DNA from: Ardenticatena maritima
GTDB lineage: Bacteria; Chloroflexota; Anaerolineae; Ardenticatenales; Ardenticatenaceae
NCBI RefSeq assembly: GCF_001306175.1
Contig: NZ_LGKN01000004.1
Location: forward strand, 434,001-498,000
Direction of reading: 5' to 3'
DNA: 64,000 nt
Both the position numbers and the translations under genes were made by a program. Shown in pieces: positions 1 through 6,370 of the stretch; the stretch's first letter is position 1; every line of letters starts with the position of its first letter. Below the pieces are notes generated by a model, which was not told the DNA's origin, made no database searches, and worked only from the letters and a program-made list of their open reading frames with translations.

Positions 1-480
1 AATGTCAATCAGCACCGGCCCGGGGCGACCAGAACGGGCAATGTGGAAGGCTTCGCGGATGATGTAGGCGAGGTCGCGCACGTCGGTCACAAGGTAATTG
101 TGCTTGGTGACGGGGAGCGTGACGCCGGTCACGTCGGTTTCCTGGAAGGCGTCGGAGCCAATCGCTGAGGTGGGCACCTGTCCGGTGATGCACACGATGG
201 GCACAGAGTCCATCATGGCGGTCGCCAAACCGGTGACCATGTTGGTCGCGCCGGGGCCGCTGGTTGCCATGGCCACCCCCACCTTGCCGCTGGCGCGGGC
301 GTATCCATCAGCGGCGTGGGTTGCGCCCTGTTCATGTCGCACCAGCACGTGGTGGATTTGGGGGTATTTGCTCAGGGCATCGTAGGTAGGCAAAATGGCG
401 CCGCCCGGATAACCAAAGACCACTTCCACGCCTTCGCGGATGAGACATTCCCAAATGATTTCTGCGCCTGTGAGTTGCAT
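1..480 (-). CDS. ilvB: acetolactate synthase large subunit, N-terminal part (cut by window edge)
   Basis: The first 160 codons of the catalytic subunit of acetohydroxyacid synthase, the thiamine-diphosphate enzyme that makes acetolactate or acetohydroxybutyrate at the start of valine, leucine and isoleucine synthesis. The protein opens [13 protein letters not shown], then shows GYPGGAILP, the conserved [17 protein letters not shown] stretch carrying the catalytic glutamate (about residue 50), and SGPGATN, all diagnostic of the family. The frame is open to base 1, so the rest lies outside. The start is fixed by AAAAGGAG eight bases before the ATG at 480. The gene sits behind the leader at 511-833 and is very probably controlled by attenuation. 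The large-subunit identity is secure; whether it is an anabolic IlvB or an IlvG isozyme cannot be told from this part. Confidence 0.93.
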   Translation of the reverse strand, partial: MQLTGAEIIWECLIREGVEVVFGYPGGAILPTYDALSKYPQIHHVLVRHEQGATHAADGYARASGKVGVAMATSGPGATNMVTGLATAMMDSVPIVCITGQVPTSAIGSDAFQETDVTGVTLPVTKHNYLVTDVRDLAYIIREAFHIARSGRPGPVLIDI

Positions 481-510
481 ACCATCTACTCCTTTTCAGG
501 TTGGTGAACC

Positions 511-561
511 AAACAAAAACGCCCGCCAACATGCTCCCCCCGTTGGGATGCTGTGGCGGGC
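511..561 (-). terminator. second leader terminator just before ilvB
   Basis: In the reverse-strand transcript GCCCGCCA (554-561) pairs with TGGCGGGC (521-528), with inner TCCC/GGGA pairing, and is followed by GTTTTTGTTT (511-520). It lies about 20 bases before the ilvB Shine-Dalgarno. It is a better intrinsic terminator than the hairpin at 597-624 and could be the actual attenuator or a second checkpoint. Confidence 0.65.
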
Positions 562-596
562 ATCAACGCCCTTTCCGAAACGACTTCACAAACAAT

Positions 597-624
597 CAGG
601 GCCTCCCGCGTTGGGGAGGCCCTG
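597..624 (-). terminator. attenuator hairpin of ilvB leader
   Basis: Perfect 11-bp arms (CAGGGCCTCCC / GGGAGGCCCTG) close a 6-base loop in the reverse-strand transcript, followed by ATTGTTTGTG. The T tract is interrupted, so termination strength is uncertain, but its overlap with the antiterminator makes a regulatory role likely. Confidence 0.7.
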
Positions 625-683
625 TCGTGACCTTGTGCGTGTGTGCCGCTACCATCCGGTGCTCGCGGCCTTCCCAACGCGGG
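605..683 (-). promoter_or_regulatory. ilvB antiterminator pairing
   Basis: The 3' part of the leader-peptide coding region (667-683, RNA sense CCCGCGTTGGGAAGGCC) is complementary, with one mismatch, to 605-622 (GGGCCTCCCCAACGCGGG). That second segment is also the 5' arm of the terminator hairpin at 597-624, so the two pairings exclude each other. This is the expected switch of a translation-coupled attenuator. Confidence 0.75.
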
Positions 684-765
684 CTGGCTCCTTGCCAATA
701 ATAATGACAAGGAGCGAAAGAAGGACGACAAGCACCAGGTTGAGAAGGACGAGCGGCACAAACAT
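649..765 (-). CDS. ilvB leader peptide (38 aa, branched-chain rich)
   Basis: A short frame between the promoter and ilvB encodes 38 residues: 9 Leu, 7 Val and 3 consecutive Ile, so half of the peptide is branched-chain amino acids. It starts MFVPLVLLNLVLVV, continues SLLVIIIGKEP and ends STGW before TAG. A GCAGGAGCAG Shine-Dalgarno precedes the ATG. This is the layout of the IvbL/IlvL leader peptides of other phyla: a ribosome starved for Leu, Val or Ile tRNA stalls on the codon run. The Ile triplet run (697-705) lies about 14 bases before the antiterminator strand (667-683), the distance expected for a stalled ribosome to leave that strand free. The peptide itself probably has no further function. 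Confidence 0.85.
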   Translation of the reverse strand: MFVPLVLLNLVLVVLLSLLVIIIGKEPARVGKAASTGW

Positions 766-803
766 GTGAACTGCTCCTGCTCGGTTTTCGTTTCGTTGCG
801 AGC

Positions 804-833
804 ACTATAACAAAAAGCACAAACCAGTGTCAA
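804..833 (-). promoter_or_regulatory. sigma70-type promoter of ilvB leader transcript
   Basis: On the reverse strand TTGACA (828-833) is followed after 18 bases by TATAGT (804-809), close to the consensus. Transcription would begin near 797, about 30 bases before the leader-peptide ATG at 765. Confidence 0.8.
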
Positions 834-981
834 GGGGGTATGGCACCAAATGGCACGAAGACTACCCGCATGGGTACTACCTCTATCCCTTTTTACCACG
901 CCCTGCCGGCGGTGCATATTCGCGCCTCTGGCGCGATTCGATAGAATGCTCGCGCCATAGCAGAGAGAGGAGTGCCGTTTG

Positions 982-3105
982 ATGCGATACATGCGCCGAA
1001 TCAATCAAACATGGGTTTCGTGGGTGAGCGTGCTGGTTCTTCTGGCGCTGTTGGGGCTGGCAGTGCCCGGCATCGGCTACACGCACGACGGGTATTTTCA
1101 TGCGTACCGCATTTTGGGCTTGCGTGAAGCGCTGACACAGGGCGTATGGTATCCGCGCTTTTTCCCAGAGTTTTCGTTTGGATATGGGTTTCCGGTGCTG
1201 CACTACTACGCGCCGCTGGCGTATTACGTGGGGGTGCTCCCCTTGCTGGTCGGGCGCGGGGCGGCGCTGGCGCTCGATTTCTCGTTTGCCGTTGCGGTGG
1301 TGCTGGCGGCGTGGAGCATGGGGTGGCTGGTGTGGCGGCTCTGGCGGCATCAAACGGCGGCGCTGCTAGCCGCGCTGACGTACACGTATTTGCCGTATCA
1401 CCTGGCGGATATTTACCAACGGGGGGCGCTGGCTGAAACATGGGCGTTTGTGTGGTGGCCGTTATTGCTAGGCGCAGTGTGGGAACACCGCCTGGTGTTG
1501 CTCGCCATAAGCACCGCTGGCCTTCTCTTGACGCATAACCTGTCGGTCCTGCTCATTCTTCCGGTGATTGGGTTGTGGATGCTGGCGCTGGCCATACAAG
1601 AGCGAAAAGTCGTCTGGCGGCGATGGGCGCAATTGATCGGTGCGGCGCTGGTCGGCAGTGGGGTCGCGGCGTTTTATTGGATGCCCGCCCTGTTGGAGAT
1701 GAAGTGGGTACGTGTTGGGCATGAACGCGGTAGTATTGATCCGACAGAATTTCTCGCTCCACTCCACCAACTCTCTCAACTGGAACCCAAGATTTTTTTG
1801 AAGGGGATTTTCTTCCACCCGGTCCAAATGCTTCTGCTGGGGAGCGTGCTTGTGTTGCTGGTGCTCTTCTGGGCGCACCTGCGCCACCGCCTGCTGGTGG
1901 GGGTGATGGCGGGCGTCTTGCTCATCACCTACGTGTTGCAAACGCCTTGGGCTGCGCCGCTTTGGCGCATGGTCGCGCCACTCCAATGGCTTCAATTCCC
2001 CTGGCGCTGGATGGGGATTGCGGTCTTGTGCATCGCGTTTTTGGTGGGGGCTGTCAGCACAATCAACCGGCGCATGGTGCACGTCGTCATGAGCGGGTTA
2101 GTAGGCCTGCTGATCGCCACCATGCTTCCTACGACACTTATCGAACGAACGGCGCTCGACACATACCGCTACCCTCAAGAGATGTGGCGCATTGACCAAG
2201 TGTTTCACAGTGTCGGCGCAACATGGAAGCAAGAATTTCTCCCGCTCTGGGTACGCGTGCCACCCGATGAGTTGTACCAATCCGGCCCCGCCCGCCCACA
2301 AACCGAAAGCCCCATCCGCACCGCACGTCTGCTCTCGGCGGCGTCCAACACCATTCGCCTGGCAGTTGAAACTGGCGGCGAAGCGACGCTCTCACTGCAT
2401 CAATTCTACATGCCCCATTGGCGCGCCCTGCGCAATGAGACGGAGCCACTCGAAACCTTTCCCTTGGGCGATTTAGGGCTGGTGGCAACCCGTCTGCCCG
2501 CCGGCACACAGACGCTGACGCTGGCATGGGGTGCTACGTCAACGGTGCGGCTGGCAACATGGGTCTCGCTGGTGACAACGCTTGGGGGGCTTCTGTGGCT
2601 CTGGCGCAAACAGCGCCGTTCTGTGCTGGTAACGTTGGTCGCGGGGGGGCTTTTCGCGGCTAGCGTGTGGGGATACCACGCATCCCACCACGTCGAGGTC
2701 ATTCCCATCAACGCAACGTTTGCCGAGCGAGGGTGGCTTTTGGGGTGGCAACCGCAATCGCAATCTGTTGAAGCCGGGCGTCCCTTTCACCTGACGCTGT
2801 TTTGGCTCAATCGGCGCACAATGCCCACAGACTACAACATCTTCATTCACATCACGCGTCCGGGCGAAGGCGTCCCTGTCGCCCAATATGACGGCTACCC
2901 CAACAGCGGCTTGACCCCAACAACGCGCTGGGAAGCGGGGGAAATTGTCATCTCGCGCGAAGTTGTTGATCTTCCTGAAACATTGTCGCCTGGCATATAC
3001 GATGTGTGGGCTGGCATGTATGATTGGCGCACGCTGGAACGCTGGCCGGTTGTCGGGCGCGAAGATGGACGCATCTACCTGGGAACGATTGAGATACGCA
3101 AATGA
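982..3105 (+). CDS. polytopic membrane protein, PTPS-related/GT-C-like
   Basis: A 707-residue integral membrane protein. After a first membrane segment it has a lumenal-type loop (THDGYFHAYR...FFPEFSFGYGFPVLHYYAPL), the pattern of the 6-pyruvoyl-tetrahydropterin-synthase-related membrane family, whose fold resembles GT-C glycosyltransferases using lipid-linked sugars. About ten hydrophobic segments fill residues 10-390; a beta-rich soluble part follows, then two more segments near 520-560 and a C-terminal beta domain (FHLTLFWLN...). The Shine-Dalgarno GAGAGAGGAG is nine bases before the ATG at 982; a TTG one codon earlier is less likely. Substrate is unknown. It stands alone, divergent from ilvB. 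Confidence 0.6.
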   Translation: MRYMRRINQTWVSWVSVLVLLALLGLAVPGIGYTHDGYFHAYRILGLREALTQGVWYPRFFPEFSFGYGFPVLHYYAPLAYYVGVLPLLVGRGAALALDFSFAVAVVLAAWSMGWLVWRLWRHQTAALLAALTYTYLPYHLADIYQRGALAETWAFVWWPLLLGAVWEHRLVLLAISTAGLLLTHNLSVLLILPVIGLWMLALAIQERKVVWRRWAQLIGAALVGSGVAAFYWMPALLEMKWVRVGHERGSIDPTEFLAPLHQLSQLEPKIFLKGIFFHPVQMLLLGSVLVLLVLFWAHLRHRLLVGVMAGVLLITYVLQTPWAAPLWRMVAPLQWLQFPWRWMGIAVLCIAFLVGAVSTINRRMVHVVMSGLVGLLIATMLPTTLIERTALDTYRYPQEMWRIDQVFHSVGATWKQEFLPLWVRVPPDELYQSGPARPQTESPIRTARLLSAASNTIRLAVETGGEATLSLHQFYMPHWRALRNETEPLETFPLGDLGLVATRLPAGTQTLTLAWGATSTVRLATWVSLVTTLGGLLWLWRKQRRSVLVTLVAGGLFAASVWGYHASHHVEVIPINATFAERGWLLGWQPQSQSVEAGRPFHLTLFWLNRRTMPTDYNIFIHITRPGEGVPVAQYDGYPNSGLTPTTRWEAGEIVISREVVDLPETLSPGIYDVWAGMYDWRTLERWPVVGREDGRIYLGTIEIRK

Positions 3106-3123
3106 GACGTGCGCCACGTCAAA

Positions 3124-3153
3124 AAGTGGGAGGCGCTTTTGCGCCCCCCACTT
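3124..3153 (-). terminator. terminator of the 3194-3751 gene
   Basis: 13-base arms with one mismatch around a TTTT loop (AAGTGGGAGGCGC / GCGCCCCCCACTT on the + strand). The reverse-strand RNA ends CTTTTTGACG, so it serves the leftward gene and may also stop the rightward membrane-protein transcript. Confidence 0.75.
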
Positions 3154-3193
3154 CATGGCATTCACTCCTCTGTTTCAGACACCCGGCCACTGC

Positions 3194-3751
3194 TTACGGG
3201 GCATCTTGCCCACTCCAAACAAGGCGTTCAGCAAGCGCAGGCAAGGCGTCATACATCTCTCCATCCACTTGCATCGTAATCTGCCACCCTTTTTCAAACC
3301 AATTCAGCACACCATAAACACGCTCTTCCCCGTCTATACGAAGAATTTCCTTGGCACGCCATGCCGGCTTGCCCCGCACCTCCACGGGTCCCTGCATCAC
3401 AATTTCCCCCGTGACACCAGGCACCCCCGAAGTATCAATCGCTATCTCGCCAGGGCGAAGGGCATCTTCCTCGGACGGGAAAAGTTGTATGGTGAGATGA
3501 TGGCGGCTGTCAACAGATTCATACGAAAGAAAATACCCCCCATCCGTTTGTATAATGAGCGTCTTGAGAACATACGTGTTTTCATCGGGCCACACCAGGA
3601 TTGACTCGTCAAGCGCCGCCAATTGCGCCCGTGCTTCTTCACCAACCAGAACGATATTCTCCTCATCTGCTGTTATGCGGAAAAAGGCGGCTAGCACAGC
3701 CACAAGCAATCCCGCAAGCACAAAAATGAAAGCTTTTTGTTTTGTGAACAT
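3194..3751 (-). CDS. membrane-anchored hypothetical protein (185 aa)
   Basis: I do not recognise this family. The protein has a short basic N-terminus (MFTKQK), one membrane segment (residues about 7-25) and a soluble remainder outside the membrane of roughly 160 residues with alternating beta-strand-like stretches (TYVLKTLIIQTD, HLTIQLFPSEED, GEIVMQGPVEVRGKPAW). The start at 3751 is chosen because GGAGG lies seven bases before it; an upstream in-frame ATG lacks a ribosome site. It has its own promoter at 3846-3874 and terminator at 3124-3153, so it is a single-gene unit, with a palindromic operator candidate upstream. Confidence 0.7.
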   Translation of the reverse strand: MFTKQKAFIFVLAGLLVAVLAAFFRITADEENIVLVGEEARAQLAALDESILVWPDENTYVLKTLIIQTDGGYFLSYESVDSRHHLTIQLFPSEEDALRPGEIAIDTSGVPGVTGEIVMQGPVEVRGKPAWRAKEILRIDGEERVYGVLNWFEKGWQITMQVDGEMYDALPALAERLVWSGQDAP

Positions 3752-3845
3752 GCTTGTACCTCCATAAGCGTTCATTGAAGGGAAGAGACGTTGCATAAAA
3801 TACCCCCAAAACAGTTTGACAAATACAACCAGCTTTTACCCAGGC

Positions 3846-3874
3846 AGTATAACAACCCGAAATACGCTTGTATA
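3846..3874 (-). promoter_or_regulatory. promoter of the 3194-3751 gene
   Basis: Reverse strand TATACA (3869-3874), 17 bases, TATACT (3846-3851), with TGT before the -10 giving an extended -10. The weak -35 fits a promoter needing an activator. Confidence 0.5.
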
Positions 3875-3883
3875 GGTACACGC

Positions 3884-3913
3884 GTACTCAATTTGTGAGT
3901 ACATTTGTACTCA
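3884..3913. promoter_or_regulatory. operator-like palindrome with three half-sites
   Basis: GTACTCA occurs three times in alternating orientation: 3884-3890, inverted at 3896-3902, and 3907-3913. The second pair forms the perfect palindrome TGAGTACATTTGTACTCA (3896-3913); the first pair is GTACTCA-ATTTG-TGAGTAC. The block lies nine bases upstream of the leftward -35 and overlaps a possible rightward -35 (TTGTAC 3905-3910; TATACC 3929-3934) that would serve ogt. The cognate regulator is unknown. Confidence 0.6.
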
Positions 3914-4037
3914 TGCAGGTTTTCAAATTATACCCAAACTACAAGCAACCTGTACCACCCCGTTCTCGCCCGGAAGACGCCGGCGATATCTGGGCTTTTT
4001 GGCATGAGTGGCTACAATAGCCCCCGGAGGTGCCGCC

Positions 4038-4535
4038 ATGCCACACGAATCACACATCGCTCAACGCATCATCGAAAGCCCCATAGGGCAAATTGCCATC
4101 CGCGCCACCCCGCGCGGCCTGACGGCTGTACGCATTGGCACAACAGAATCCGCACCCATCCCACCTTTCCCCACCGCAGCCGCCATCCTTGAAGAAGCCG
4201 CCGCCCAACTGCACGCCTACTTTGCCGGCAACCGCCGCACATTCGACCTCCCCATTGACTGGCAGACGCTCAACCTCACGCCCTTTCAACGCCGCGTCCT
4301 CGAAGCCGTTCAACGTGTGCCGTGGGGAGCAGTCACCCGCTACGCCACGCTGGCGGAATCCATCGGACGACCGGGAGGCGCGCAAGCCGTGGGGCAAGCC
4401 CTGGCACGCAACCCGCTGCTGATTGTCATTCCATGCCATCGCGTGGTGGGACCACGCAACGAATTACGCGGTTACGCAGGCGGCATTGAAGCCAAAATCT
4501 GGCTGTTGCAGCATGAAGGGGTGCTACTCGGATAA
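4038..4535 (+). CDS. ogt: methylated-DNA--protein-cysteine S-methyltransferase
   Basis: A 165-residue suicide repair protein that removes alkyl groups from O6-alkylguanine by transfer to its own cysteine. It has the family's helix-turn-helix-like segment (TPFQRRVLEAVQRVPWGAVTRYATLA), GGAQAVGQALARNP, and the acceptor motif IPCHRVV with Cys133. The length matches stand-alone Ogt proteins, without an Ada regulatory domain. GGAGG seven bases before the ATG at 4038 selects this start over one ten codons upstream. The adenosyltransferase follows after 20 bases and is probably co-transcribed. Confidence 0.93.
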   Translation: MPHESHIAQRIIESPIGQIAIRATPRGLTAVRIGTTESAPIPPFPTAAAILEEAAAQLHAYFAGNRRTFDLPIDWQTLNLTPFQRRVLEAVQRVPWGAVTRYATLAESIGRPGGAQAVGQALARNPLLIVIPCHRVVGPRNELRGYAGGIEAKIWLLQHEGVLLG

Positions 4536-4555
4536 CATCATGGAGGAAACGAACG

Positions 4556-5119
4556 ATGAAGATTTACACCAAAACGGGCGACGAAGGCAAAACCGGTCTT
4601 TTTGGCGGGCAACGTGTCAGCAAAGACGCCCCCCGTGTGGAAGCCTATGGCACGGTGGACGAACTCAACGCCATCCTCGGTGTTGTTGCCACCATGCTAG
4701 ACGACCCCCATCTGCTCGAACGCGTGCGCCACATCCAAGCCGACCTCTTCGTGTTGGGCGCTGACCTTGCCACGCCCGCCGACGCAGGCAAAGCCGCTGC
4801 GTGGGTGCCACGGCTCACCGCCGCAGACATCCAACGCCTGGAAATCTGGATTGACGAAGCCGAAGCCGAACTCGAACCGATGAAAACGTTCATCCTGCCG
4901 GGGGGAACCCCCGCCGCCGCCCAACTCCACCTGGCACGCACCGTCTGTCGCCGCGCCGAGCGCCGCGTTGTCTCGCTGGAACACTTTGAACCCATCACAC
5001 CTGAAGTGCGCATCTACCTCAACCGCCTGAGCGACTTGCTCTTTGTCTGGGCGCGGCTCGTCAACCAGCGGGCAGGCGTCCAAGATATTCCCTGGACGCC
5101 CCCAACTTCTAAACAATAA
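4556..5119 (+). CDS. cob(I)alamin adenosyltransferase, PduO type
   Basis: A 187-residue enzyme that transfers the adenosyl group of ATP to cob(I)alamin to make coenzyme B12. The N-terminus KIYTKTGDEGKTGLFGG is the ATP-binding signature of the PduO/MMAB family; YGTVDELNAILG and the C-terminal SDLLFVWARLVN complete the five-helix bundle pattern. GGAGG lies eight bases before the ATG. No cobalamin riboswitch is visible in the 20-base gap after ogt, and no other B12 genes are in the window. Its end overlaps the converging exonuclease gene by 11 bases. Confidence 0.9.
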   Translation: MKIYTKTGDEGKTGLFGGQRVSKDAPRVEAYGTVDELNAILGVVATMLDDPHLLERVRHIQADLFVLGADLATPADAGKAAAWVPRLTAADIQRLEIWIDEAEAELEPMKTFILPGGTPAAAQLHLARTVCRRAERRVVSLEHFEPITPEVRIYLNRLSDLLFVWARLVNQRAGVQDIPWTPPTSKQ

Positions 5120-5693
5120 TCCCCATCTGGCGCGAGGGGCGTCCGCCGAACAGCCGCCAATTCACGGGCACACGCTTCTTGGACCGTGTGAAGCGGTCCC
5201 AATAGAGCACATAGCCGTTGTCGCGCCCGAATTCGTACAACCGGCGGGTAACGTCCACATCTTGCATGCAGTAATCGCGGATAAGGTCAATGCGCCCCTC
5301 GCGCCACCATTGCAACGCCTGCAACCCATCCGCCGATTTGCGAATGCCCAGCGTGTTGTACGCCAGCGAATCCAGTTTGACGCGGAAGCCCAGGCGGCGG
5401 TGAATATCATCCAGCATGTCGAGCGTGCGGCGCGGGCGCACCGGTCGCCCCAGAACGCCAGCCAGCACCAAATAGTCGAAACGCAGCACATTGAAGCCCA
5501 CAACAACATCCGCTGTTTCCAGTGCCTGCACCAATTGCGGCACTTCGTGCGCATGATAGACGTGGAACGCGCGATCAGCGTAATCGTAAGTCACCGCCAG
5601 CGAAACCCCCAGGCGGGCGATATGCTCGCGCCCTCCCACTTCATCAAAACTGCGTTGCGTCTCCAAATCAAACACGACAATCCGTTGCGTCAT
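5109..5693 (-). CDS. DEDD-family 3'-5' exonuclease / RNase H-like protein
   Basis: A 194-residue single-domain nuclease of the ribonuclease H-like superfamily. It opens VVFDLETQRSF with the first metal-binding Asp and Glu (DxE), has the middle motif FNVLRFDYLVL, and ends with YCMQDVDVTRRLYEF, where the last Asp of the DEDD set lies. Such proteins trim DNA or RNA 3' ends; the exact substrate is unknown. GGAGAG before the ATG at 5693 fixes the start. It follows a phosphoribosyltransferase gene that has its own terminator, so it is probably transcribed separately. Confidence 0.75.
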   Translation of the reverse strand: MTQRIVVFDLETQRSFDEVGGREHIARLGVSLAVTYDYADRAFHVYHAHEVPQLVQALETADVVVGFNVLRFDYLVLAGVLGRPVRPRRTLDMLDDIHRRLGFRVKLDSLAYNTLGIRKSADGLQALQWWREGRIDLIRDYCMQDVDVTRRLYEFGRDNGYVLYWDRFTRSKKRVPVNWRLFGGRPSRQMGIIV

Positions 5694-5772
5694 GAGCGGC
5701 TCTCCTTCCACAGGTGTGAGATAGCGCGAGTATAGCAGAGAGGCGCGACGGGTGAAGCCGCGGCGGGAGATG

Positions 5773-5796
5773 AAAAAAGAGGGCGCGCGCCCTCTT
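5773..5796 (-). terminator. terminator of the phosphoribosyltransferase gene
   Basis: AAGAGGGCGC directly followed by GCGCCCTCTT, a perfect palindrome, then a T run on the reverse strand (TTTTTTC). It starts 7 bases after the stop codon at 5804. Confidence 0.8.
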
Positions 5797-5803
5797 GTCC
5801 GGC

Positions 5804-6301
5804 TTACTCTTCCCCTTGCGCCCGCTCCTCTTCCAACAAGCGGTCGCGCTCGGGGTCCCACGGATAGACAATCCAGTCGTCGGTCTCCATCACGTAGTAA
5901 TCGGGCTTTTGCCCTGGGAATTTGTTGTGCGCGGGCTTGAAGTGAATAACGGCCACATCGGCTTCGCCACCCGCCTTGCGGATACGGTCACGCACCGCCA
6001 CTGCGGTCTTCCCGCTATCCCACACGTCATCCACCACCAAAATGCGCTTGCCCACCAGCAGCGCATCGCTGGGAAACTGCAAGAAAACCGGCTCATCCAG
6101 CGTTTGCCCCACATCGGTGTAGAACATGACCGCCGCCGTGAGCACGTTGCGCAAGTCCAGCAACTCACTCACCAGACACCCTGGAATCATGCCGCCGCGT
6201 GTAATCGCCAGGACGGCGTCGTAGCGGCTGGGGTCAATTTGCTTGACGAGTTCACGCGTCAGTTCTTCAATGCGCTCCCACGAATGAAAATCTTTTTTCA
6301 T
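5804..6301 (-). CDS. type I phosphoribosyltransferase (purine/xanthine-guanine type)
   Basis: A 165-residue cytosolic phosphoribosyltransferase. The PRPP-binding loop ILVVDDVWDSGKTAVAV and the earlier AITRGGMIPGCL are typical of the xanthine-guanine/hypoxanthine group that salvages purine bases. The tail (KPDYYVMETDDWIVYPWDPERD) resembles the hood of Gpt-like proteins, with aromatic and acidic residues for the base. GGGAGG precedes the ATG at 6301. The base specificity cannot be read from sequence alone. It lies 69 bases after the PBP2 gene on the same strand. Confidence 0.8.
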   Translation of the reverse strand: MKKDFHSWERIEELTRELVKQIDPSRYDAVLAITRGGMIPGCLVSELLDLRNVLTAAVMFYTDVGQTLDEPVFLQFPSDALLVGKRILVVDDVWDSGKTAVAVRDRIRKAGGEADVAVIHFKPAHNKFPGQKPDYYVMETDDWIVYPWDPERDRLLEEERAQGEE

Positions 6302-6370
6302 GAGTGTGTGCCTCCCCCACAAAGTTGGTGTTCAGACAATACCACAAAGCCCCATTTTGGGAGAAATGCC

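Noticed and set aside
500-800. T-box riboswitch upstream of ilvB
   Set aside because: No T-box consensus bulge or specifier loop was found, and the leader peptide with antiterminator explains the region better.
4536-4555. Cobalamin riboswitch before the adenosyltransferase
   Set aside because: Only 20 bases separate it from ogt, and no B12-box sequence is visible.
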